In this document: one piece after another, positions 6,556-11,616 of the stretch
How positions within the stretch are numbered: the stretch's first letter is position 1
Layout: each line of letters starts with the position of its first letter
NCBI GenBank assembly: GCA_947464665.1
Contig: CANHXV010000054.1
Span: 1-11,616 of the forward strand
Direction: 5' to 3'
Length of the DNA: 11,616 bases
Source: Comamonadaceae bacterium
Lineage (GTDB): Bacteria > Pseudomonadota > Gammaproteobacteria > Burkholderiales > Burkholderiaceae_C
Notes under the pieces: generated by a model
What the model saw: only the letters and a program-made list of their open reading frames with translations
Told to the model about the DNA's origin: nothing
Database searches by the model: none
Position numbers and translations under genes: made by a program

Positions 6556-7317
6556 TCAGGGTTTGTACAGGGCCCTGACTCTTTCTAAATCTTCAGGGGT
6601 ATCAACACCTGGGCCAGGCACATCAGGGGTGATGTGAACCGCTATTTTGTGCCCGTGCCACAAGGCCCGCAATTGCTCCAAGGCTTCAACCGTTTCGATG
6701 GGTGCAGCTTGCAGTGTTGGGAAGCTTTGCAAAAACCCCACGCGGTACGCGTAAATGCCAACATGCCGAAGGGGGGCAGGTTGTGGCAAGCTTTGAATGC
6801 CTTTCGCAAAACCATCTCGCCACCAAGGGATGGGTGCACGGCTGAAATAAAGAGCCAATTGATGATGGTCGATGACTACTTTGACCACATTGGGGTTGGT
6901 GAACTCGGCAAGCTCGTGAATTTCGTGGGCTGCCGTACTCATGCTGGCGCTTGGGCGCTTAACGAGTAATTCGGCCACCTGATTGATAAGTTCTGGATTG
7001 ATCAGGGGCTCATCGCCTTGAACATTGACCACAACATCATTTGAGCTCAAACCCAACAGCGCACTGGCTTCAGCAAGCCGATCACTGCCACTAGGATGGT
7101 CCATTTGGGTGAGCATGGCGCGAACCCCATGGGCTTGGCAGGCCTGAACGATTTCAATGCTGTCGGCAGCGACCACCACTTGGAAAGCATTGGAAAGTGC
7201 AGCCCTTTGGGCAACGCGAACCACCATGGGCAAGCCATAGATGTCTGCCAATGGTTTACGCGGCAGTCGGGTGGATGCTAGGCGAGCAGGGACAATGACT
7301 GTGAAGGCTTGCGACAT
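6556..7317 (-). CDS. kdsB: 3-deoxy-manno-octulosonate cytidylyltransferase (CMP-Kdo synthetase)
   Basis: This 253-residue enzyme activates Kdo with CTP to give CMP-Kdo for lipopolysaccharide inner core assembly. The nucleotide-binding start is VIVPARLASTRLPRKPL (7-23). DHPSGSDRLAEA (73-84) and VNVQGDEPLI (97-106) follow, with Asp102 as the expected Mg-binding residue. FSRAPIPWWRDG (158-169) and HVGIYAYR (185-192) form the Kdo site, and PGVDTPEDLERV (236-247) closes the protein. All family motifs are present and length is normal. It follows the Trm112-type gene by 18 nt on the same strand, and the ribosome-binding site (GAAGTGACAC before ATG) is modest. Presence with lpxK supports a lipid A/Kdo operon. 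Confidence 0.97.
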   Translation of the reverse strand: MSQAFTVIVPARLASTRLPRKPLADIYGLPMVVRVAQRAALSNAFQVVVAADSIEIVQACQAHGVRAMLTQMDHPSGSDRLAEASALLGLSSNDVVVNVQGDEPLINPELINQVAELLVKRPSASMSTAAHEIHELAEFTNPNVVKVVIDHHQLALYFSRAPIPWWRDGFAKGIQSLPQPAPLRHVGIYAYRVGFLQSFPTLQAAPIETVEALEQLRALWHGHKIAVHITPDVPGPGVDTPEDLERVRALYKP

Positions 7318-7335
7318 GTGTCACTTCAAGAAAGA

Positions 7336-7542
7336 TTAGACCAAGGGCGTGCGCGGTTTGAGTTGTTCTAACTCGTCGTCGCTCAGTGTGCGTGCTTCAT
7401 TTTCTAGCAAGATGGGAATGCCATTGCGGATGGGGTAAGCAAGCCGCGCACTGCGCGACCATAGCTCTTGCAGGTCGCGCTGCACATCTAGGGGGCCCTT
7501 GGTGACAGGGCAAACCAGCAGTTCAAGTAATTTCGTGTCCAT
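7336..7542 (-). CDS. Trm112-like small protein (YcaR family)
   Basis: This is a 68-residue protein beginning MDTKLLELLVCPVTKGPL, the typical Trm112/YcaR start with one CP motif (Cys11). It continues with LAYPIRNGIPILLENEAR (34-51), the conserved second half. Bacterial members commonly sit between lpxK and kdsB, as here, but their molecular role is not well defined. Eukaryotic Trm112 activates methyltransferases, which cannot be assumed here. The second CxxC pair of zinc-binding members is absent, so metal binding is doubtful. It starts 3 nt after the lpxK stop, and GAGG almost touches its ATG, which suggests translational coupling with lpxK. Confidence 0.9.
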   Translation of the reverse strand: MDTKLLELLVCPVTKGPLDVQRDLQELWSRSARLAYPIRNGIPILLENEARTLSDDELEQLKPRTPLV

Positions 7543-7545
7543 GCC

Positions 7546-8532
7546 TCAATGATACCTGTGACGGCTTTGAAAGAGTTGATCGAATGCTTCCCAAAATGAT
7601 GACTCTGGTTCAAACATCAAGGGCATTGCAAGCGCTTGAGGAAACCTGGCCCACAATTTAACGGCGTCTTTTTCAGTGCAGAGAAGAGGCAATTCAGGAT
7701 GAGACGGTTTCCATGTCTGAAAATCATAGTGATCGGGCAGGGCCGTTGAATGGCGAATTTGAAATTGGCCTTGTTCCAACATGGCCAAAAAGGCGTCTGG
7801 CTTGGCTATGCCCGATACCACTTCGACAGGTTTTAATTTCAAGACTTCGGTGGGGACTTGTTTGCCCTCAGATGTCAAAGCAAATGAGCTAAGTTCACGA
7901 CGAGATTCAAAACCTTCAGGCAATGTTCTCTGATGTGTATGTAAAAGCAAATCAACTTGACGGGGCCAGGGTTCTCGCAAAGGCCCGGCTGGGAGCATAT
8001 GACCATTGCCCAAACCTGTTGCATCCATGACGCAAATTTCGATGTCACGTTGCAGTGCAATGTGTTGCAGTCCGTCGTCACACACCAAAACATTGACAGA
8101 GGGGAACTGATTGAGCAGTTGCCTTGCAGTCGCAACGCGCTGCGCGCCTACAACCACTGGCACATTGCATTTTTGGAAAATCATCAGCGGTTCATCGCCT
8201 ACATCAGTGGCCAAGCTTTGCGAATTCACAATTTGCAGTGATGTGTGTGCTCTGCCGTATCCGCGAGATACCACGCCTACCTGGTGACCTTGCTTCACAA
8301 GACGCTGCACAAGGGCCATGGTGAGCGGTGTTTTGCCACCGCCACCCACCACAACATTGCCCACCACAATGACAGTGGCATTGACCCGATACTGCGCTAT
8401 CCAACCCAAGCGGATGGCCCCTTGCCTTAATCGCCATGCAACTTTGTAGGTGACTTCTAGGGGCCACAGTAAATAAGTGATGGCATTGCGCTTGCGCCAA
8501 TACTTAGGAAGTTGTTGCAGCCACTTGAGCAT
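7546..8532 (-). CDS. lpxK: Tetraacyldisaccharide 4'-kinase (lipid A biosynthesis)
   Basis: This 328-residue inner-membrane-associated kinase adds the 4'-phosphate to the lipid A precursor, giving lipid IVA. A hydrophobic/amphipathic N-terminal segment (about 16-35) should anchor it. The Walker A-type loop GNVVVGGGGKTP is at 58-69, SRGYGR at 89-94, DVGDEP at 110-115, the acidic DDGLQH at 152-157 and PAGPLREP at 181-188, all in the order expected for LpxK. CTEKDAVKLW near 285-294 is the usual C-terminal motif. It starts 9 nt after exbD; no clear Shine-Dalgarno sequence is visible (TAACAAGCCATC before ATG), so coupling to exbD translation is likely. Its product is a precursor for Kdo transfer, which ties it to kdsB downstream. 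Confidence 0.97.
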   Translation of the reverse strand: MLKWLQQLPKYWRKRNAITYLLWPLEVTYKVAWRLRQGAIRLGWIAQYRVNATVIVVGNVVVGGGGKTPLTMALVQRLVKQGHQVGVVSRGYGRAHTSLQIVNSQSLATDVGDEPLMIFQKCNVPVVVGAQRVATARQLLNQFPSVNVLVCDDGLQHIALQRDIEICVMDATGLGNGHMLPAGPLREPWPRQVDLLLHTHQRTLPEGFESRRELSSFALTSEGKQVPTEVLKLKPVEVVSGIAKPDAFLAMLEQGQFQIRHSTALPDHYDFQTWKPSHPELPLLCTEKDAVKLWARFPQALAMPLMFEPESSFWEAFDQLFQSRHRYH

Positions 8533-8541
8533 GATGGCTTG

Positions 8542-8964
8542 TTACGGCTTGTTGGCTTGCGATGAATTTTGAGTTGCAAAGGCTATTTTGACAACACCAT
8601 TCATTCGGGCAGCTTCCAGCACATTGACCACAGATTGATGGCTGGCCGATGCGTCGGCTTTGATGATGAGTGCCGCATCCGTTTTGTGCAGTCCAGCCAA
8701 GGCCGCGCTGAGGTCTTGCAAAGTACGTCCTTCAATTTTGGCGCCGTTGACGGCATAGGTGCCTTGGGAACTGACAACCACCACCCAAGACGGTGTGTCC
8801 TCGGTCGAGCCTTGGGCCGCGGCGGAAGGCAAGCTCACATTCATCTGATTGAAACGCGACCAAGTGGTGGTGAGCATTAAGAAAATGAGAACAACCAGCA
8901 GCACATCAATGAAGGGAATCAAATTGATGTCGGGTTCAATGGCCGTGCTCTTTTTAAATTTCAA
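8542..8964 (-). CDS. exbD: ExbD/TolR family proton-motor protein, TTG start
   Basis: This 140-residue bitopic protein has a short cytoplasmic N-terminus (1-16), a single membrane helix (about 17-34) and a periplasmic domain. The helix carries Asp20 (IPFIDVLL), equivalent to the proton-path Asp25 of E. coli ExbD. EPDINLIPFID is the family signature. The only plausible start is TTG at 8964: the frame upstream contains no ATG before the in-frame stop at 8989-8991, and MKFKKS at this position matches relatives. An ATT at 8967 is the only nearby alternative. The ribosome-binding site is poor. With ExbB it should convert proton motive force into work on a TonB- or TolA-type partner, but no tonB or tolA lies in the window. 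TolR is an alternative, but the neighbours and length favour ExbD. Confidence 0.9.
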   Translation of the reverse strand: MKFKKSTAIEPDINLIPFIDVLLVVLIFLMLTTTWSRFNQMNVSLPSAAAQGSTEDTPSWVVVVSSQGTYAVNGAKIEGRTLQDLSAALAGLHKTDAALIIKADASASHQSVVNVLEAARMNGVVKIAFATQNSSQANKP

Positions 8965-8988
8965 AATGAACTCATTCGAAGTTTGTTT

Positions 8989-9612
8989 TTAGTCACGCAT
9001 GGCTGCCAAATGTCTGGCAAACCTTTCAGAGGACCATTCCATTTGCAATACCAAACGGTCCACTTTGGACTTGAAGAAACGCCATGCCATGAGGCATGGA
9101 ATTGCAACCATCAGGCCAAGTGCCGTGTTGTAGAGCGCTATTGAAATGCCATGCGCCAGTTCGGCAGGTTGTTGTTGGCCGGGCGTTTGTAACCCAAAGA
9201 TCTCAATCATGCCAACGACCGTGCCCAACAAACCCAATAAGGGTGAGGCAGAAGCCAATGTGGCCAAAGCGGTGAGGTAGCGCTCTAAACCTTGCGCTGC
9301 CATGCGACCTTCCATTTCCATGCTTTCGCGAACATCTTGATGGCTGGCTTGGGGGTTCAAAGACAGTGTTTGTAAACCGCTGGCAAAAACAGGTCCAATG
9401 GCACCCATTTGAGCGATCTCTTGTATGCTGGCGACGCTTGGAAACCCTTGTTGGGTACTGTCGATGGCGCGTTGCAAAGCATGCTCAGGCAAGACCTTGG
9501 TGGTTTGCAAGGCGTAAAGGCGCTCCAAAATAATGGCAAGCGCAAAGATGGAGCATGCAATGAGAGGCCATATGGGCCATCCTGCTGCTTGTATGATGCT
9601 TAACAAAATCAA
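8989..9612 (-). CDS. exbB: MotA/TolQ/ExbB family proton channel protein, TTG start
   Basis: This polytopic inner-membrane protein of 207 residues has three predicted helices: about 12-30, 117-139 (ATLASASPLLGLLGTVVGMI) and 154-178 (with ALYNTALGLMVAIP). The second and third carry the ExbB/TolQ/MotA signature and should form the proton channel with ExbD. No ATG precedes the conserved core IIQAAGWPIWPL: the upstream frame reaches a stop at 9640-9642. TTG at 9612 (MILLSIIQ) or TTG at 9606 (MLSIIQ) must be used, unless CTG at 9633 serves. AGAAAG upstream is better spaced for 9606. The gene opens the minus-strand run ending in adk and lies 24 nt before exbD. This ExbBD pair is typically next to lpxK in Burkholderiales; its energised partner is unknown here. 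Confidence 0.92.
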   Translation of the reverse strand: MILLSIIQAAGWPIWPLIACSIFALAIILERLYALQTTKVLPEHALQRAIDSTQQGFPSVASIQEIAQMGAIGPVFASGLQTLSLNPQASHQDVRESMEMEGRMAAQGLERYLTALATLASASPLLGLLGTVVGMIEIFGLQTPGQQQPAELAHGISIALYNTALGLMVAIPCLMAWRFFKSKVDRLVLQMEWSSERFARHLAAMRD

Positions 9613-9922
9613 TCTTTCTACTTCTGGTTTCAGTTTTGATTATGGCCGATCGAATTGTTCTACATTTCTGTGGATAACTTTGTGAAGAACATGGCTGTCG
9701 CAGGCTCGCAAACCGCATGAATGCTGGATTTTATTCTGGCGCTCATTTTTTAGACAGTAATTTTTTTAATTAAATCAATGGCTTACACACTACCATGCCT
9801 GTTAGGCCTGCACTGCAGAGGCGCAATGCAAGTAAATTGCAAGCTGTGGACTGTTTGATCAAGAAAAGACAAGCTTTTGCAACTGATATGGCCCTGGACA
9901 CCGCGAAAAATAAGGTTTTTTC
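9613..9922. promoter_or_regulatory. Divergent control region between exbB and xseA (310 nt, no gene seen)
   Basis: No convincing gene is present; the longest ATG frames are short, for example 26 codons from 9778 on the plus strand, or run in another frame over exbB. On the minus strand a good -10-like TAAAAT lies at plus positions 9728-9733, about 115 nt before exbB, but its -35 is poor. A perfect DnaA-box 9-mer sits at 9669-9677. An AT-rich patch with a T7 run spans about 9748-9776. A 5-bp stem TGCAA/TTGCA with loop GTAAA lies near 9828-9842. The xseA ribosome-binding site is AAGG at about 9913-9916. I could not place an xseA promoter with confidence. Confidence 0.6.
9669..9677 (-). promoter_or_regulatory. 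Perfect DnaA-box 9-mer upstream of exbB
   Basis: TGTGGATAA on the plus strand is the complement of the consensus DnaA box TTATCCACA. It lies about 57 nt upstream of the exbB TTG start. A given 9-mer on either strand is expected about 0.09 times in a window this size. It is a single copy with no replication genes nearby, so it is not an origin; a DnaA regulatory or titration site is possible but unproven. Confidence 0.33.
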
Positions 9923-11239
9923 ATGACGCGATTAGATTCTGAGCCCCGTGTTTGGTCAGTTGGAGCACTTTGCCTTGCAATTGCTGACACCTTGAATGCG
10001 AGGTTCAATCCTGTGGCGGTCAAGGGGGAGATATCTGGCTTTTCTAGGGCGGCCAGCGGTCATTGTTATTTCAATCTCAAGGATGAGAGCGGGCAAATAC
10101 GCTGTGCCATGTTCAAAAGGGCCGCCAGTGCTTTAGGTTTCATGCCCAAAGATGGCGAAATGGTGGAGCTGAGAGGCAAGCTGGGTGTGTACGAAGCCCG
10201 GGGTGATTTGCAGTTGGTTGTGGAAACCATGCAAAGAGCGGGACAAGGCGATCTGTTTGCACAGTTTTTAAAACTCAAAGCCAACTTGGAAGCCGAGGGC
10301 CTGTTTGATGCTGCGCGCAAACGAGATATTCCCGCTCAACCACGTGCCATTGGTGTGATTACCTCTCTGGGGGCAGCAGCTTTGCATGACGTGGTGAGCG
10401 CATTGCAAAGACGTGTGCCCCATATTCCCGTAATTGTGGCGCCGGCTTCGGTACAAGGTATCAACGCACCTGCAGAGTTGCTTCAAAGCTTGAAAAAGCT
10501 GGTCAGTTGGCAGGGCCAGTTGCCTCACGCATTGTCCAACTCATCGCCTCATTTTTCCACGCAGCCCTTGTCGATCGATGTCATCTTGGTGGTTCGCGGC
10601 GGTGGTTCTATGGAAGATTTGTGGGCCTTCAATGACGAAGCCTTGGTCAGGGCAGTTGCATCTTGTCCCATTCCCATTATTTCAGGCGTTGGCCACGAAA
10701 CAGATTTCACTTTGACTGACTTTGCAGCCGACTTGCGAGCGCCTACACCAACTGCTGCAGCCGAATTGGTTGCGACCGAAGGTGCTCAGCTTTTGGCCGA
10801 TTGCCAGCTTCTGCAAAACGCCCTTGCAGATGCGCTGACCACCAGCTTAGACCGCATGAGCCAAAGGCTGGACTGGATTGCCAACCGACTTGGGCGGCCA
10901 TCGAGCCGTCTGAAAGATCAAACCGCTCAATTGATGCGCATGCACCAGTCGCTTCAATACGGCTTTAAATCTCAGGTACAAGTTCAAAAGCAAATGCTTT
11001 CTAGACATTCAGAACATTTGCCAAGGCTGCTTCAGCAAAACTTTCAGTTGCACCACCAGCGCAACTTGAACATGAGCACCCGATTGGGGCTGCTCGATCC
11101 GCACTTGGTTTTGGAGCGAGGCTATGCCTGGCTAACAGACGACACGGGCCGAGCACTCACCCATGCCAGTGACTTTCACTTAAACCAATCTGTGACGGCA
11201 AGCTTGGCAGATGGCCAAGTGAATCTTCAAGTCAAATAG
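9923..11239 (+). CDS. xseA: Exodeoxyribonuclease VII large subunit
   Basis: This 438-residue subunit, with XseB, degrades single-stranded DNA from both ends and acts in repair and mutagenesis control. The N-terminal OB fold (about 10-105) contains VAVKGEISGF (31-40), SGHCYFNLKD (45-54) and IRCAMFK (59-65). The catalytic domain holds IGVITSLGAAALHDVVSALQ (143-162), RGGGSMEDLWAFNDE (225-239) and SGVGHETDFTLTDFAADL (254-271) followed by RAPTPTAAAE. A long helical region (about 285-400) follows, and a short C-terminal part contains ERGYAWLTD. Between the first two catalytic motifs there are about 19 more residues than in E. coli XseA (near 195-216). The start ATG has AAGG upstream with a T-rich spacer, and WSVGALC near residue 11 matches the family start. 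xseB is not in the window. Confidence 0.97.
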   Translation: MTRLDSEPRVWSVGALCLAIADTLNARFNPVAVKGEISGFSRAASGHCYFNLKDESGQIRCAMFKRAASALGFMPKDGEMVELRGKLGVYEARGDLQLVVETMQRAGQGDLFAQFLKLKANLEAEGLFDAARKRDIPAQPRAIGVITSLGAAALHDVVSALQRRVPHIPVIVAPASVQGINAPAELLQSLKKLVSWQGQLPHALSNSSPHFSTQPLSIDVILVVRGGGSMEDLWAFNDEALVRAVASCPIPIISGVGHETDFTLTDFAADLRAPTPTAAAELVATEGAQLLADCQLLQNALADALTTSLDRMSQRLDWIANRLGRPSSRLKDQTAQLMRMHQSLQYGFKSQVQVQKQMLSRHSEHLPRLLQQNFQLHHQRNLNMSTRLGLLDPHLVLERGYAWLTDDTGRALTHASDFHLNQSVTASLADGQVNLQVK

Positions 11240-11300
11240 CGCTTTGACCGCAGGGCCCTATGTCAACCCCAGACATGCTGTGCCTATTGCGCGGGATTCA

Positions 11301-11329
11301 CAGACAAGCACAGCCGATCAACCTACAAT
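11301..11329 (+). promoter_or_regulatory. Probable sigma-70 promoter of sodB
   Basis: CAGACA (11301-11306, four of six to TTGACA) is followed by a 17-bp spacer and TACAAT (11324-11329, five of six to TATAAT). A start of transcription near 11336 would leave a leader of about 30 nt before sodB. No clear terminator separates xseA from it: only a weak TTGAC/GTCAA stem near 11232-11254 is visible. Confidence 0.55.
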
Positions 11330-11367
11330 AGCCGATTGGTTTTTTACTGCACTTTAACGAGGAACAC

Positions 11368-11616
11368 ATGGAACACACCCTGCCAGCATTGCCCTATGCC
11401 ATTGACGCATTGGCACCCAACTACAGCCAAGAAACTCTGGAATTTCACCATGGCAAGCACCACAATGCTTACGTTGTGAATTTGAACAATTTACAAAAGG
11501 GCACTGAATTCGAATCAATGTCTTTGGAAGAAATCATCAAGAAATCCAGCGGTGGCATTTACAACAACTCTGCTCAAATCTGGAACCACACCTTCTTCTG
11601 GAATTGCATGAAGCCA
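11368..11616 (+). CDS. sodB: Superoxide dismutase, iron type, N-terminal part (cut by window edge)
   Basis: The frame from ATG at 11368 is open to the right edge, giving 83 residues beginning MEHTLPALPYAIDALAP. This is the N-terminal hairpin domain of Fe/Mn superoxide dismutase, which converts superoxide to hydrogen peroxide and oxygen. The metal ligands His27 (EFHHGKHH) and His74 (IWNHTFFWN) are present; the remaining Asp and His ligands lie beyond the edge. Gln70 in NNSAQIWNH occupies the position of the Fe-type-specific glutamine (E. coli SodB Gln69), so it is called iron type. A strong ribosome-binding site GAGGA lies 5 nt before the ATG, and a likely promoter is 38 bp further upstream. 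xseA-sodB adjacency is familiar in Burkholderiales. Confidence 0.96.
   Translation, partial: MEHTLPALPYAIDALAPNYSQETLEFHHGKHHNAYVVNLNNLQKGTEFESMSLEEIIKKSSGGIYNNSAQIWNHTFFWNCMKP

Noticed and set aside
9485..9718. 77-codon minus-strand frame overlapping the start of exbB
   Set aside because: It overlaps the well-supported exbB frame, is rich in Ser, Arg, His and Cys as shadow frames often are, and shows no domain.
9778..9858. 26-codon plus-strand frame (MAYTLPCLLG...) in the exbB-xseA gap
   Set aside because: There is no ribosome-binding site and no recognisable sequence; frames this short are common by chance.
11232..11254. Possible terminator after xseA (TTGAC/GTCAA stem around GGGCCC)
   Set aside because: The outer stem is only 5 bp with a 13-nt loop and no T run follows, so it is not a credible intrinsic terminator.
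1..11616. Mobile elements, defence systems, CRISPR arrays, toxin-antitoxin pairs or prophage genes
   Set aside because: I looked for transposase, recombinase, repeat arrays, terminal inverted repeats and small paired genes and saw none; apart from the small unknown at 3674-3979 nearly every gene is a known housekeeping or catabolic family.

Overview
The window looks like ordinary chromosome from a betaproteobacterium of the order Burkholderiales, most likely Comamonadaceae and possibly a freshwater Limnohabitans- or Rhodoferax-like lineage. I base this on gene order (adk, kdsB, a Trm112-type small gene, lpxK, exbD, exbB, then divergent xseA and sodB), on the style of the LexA, PaaH and Crp/Fnr proteins, and on the Gram-negative lipopolysaccharide genes. 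Base composition looks close to balanced by eye, low for that family. The placement is inferred from memory of such genomes, not from a search.

Layout. Positions 1-172 (minus) hold the N-terminus of a Crp/Fnr-type regulator cut by the window edge. Positions 228-3596 (minus) hold a three-gene catabolic group: a D-2-hydroxyacid dehydrogenase, a two-domain 3-hydroxyacyl-CoA dehydrogenase (PaaH-like) and a PaaG-like crotonase, transcribed in that order. Positions 3674-4681 (minus) hold lexA and a small unknown gene behind it. The 81-bp gap between lexA and a divergent asparaginase gene (4763-5743, plus) carries two tandem LexA boxes. Asparaginase and adk converge on a short hairpin.

Positions 5788-9612 (minus) form a compact run, exbB-exbD-lpxK-Trm112-kdsB-adk, with gaps of 24, 9, 3, 18 and 105 nt. 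It links a proton-driven inner-membrane motor, lipid A 4'-phosphorylation, CMP-Kdo synthesis and adenylate kinase, so it is mainly an envelope-biogenesis cluster. A 310-nt divergent control region separates it from xseA (9923-11239, plus), the large subunit of exonuclease VII. sodB (11368 to the right edge, plus) follows behind its own likely promoter.

I see no insertion sequence, prophage, CRISPR array, tRNA or rRNA, and nothing that amounts to a new multi-gene system. The points most worth checking are regulatory: the tandem LexA operators shared with the asparaginase gene, the unknown small gene in the lexA transcript, a nine-base G tract upstream of the hydroxyacid dehydrogenase, and TTG starts on both exb genes.
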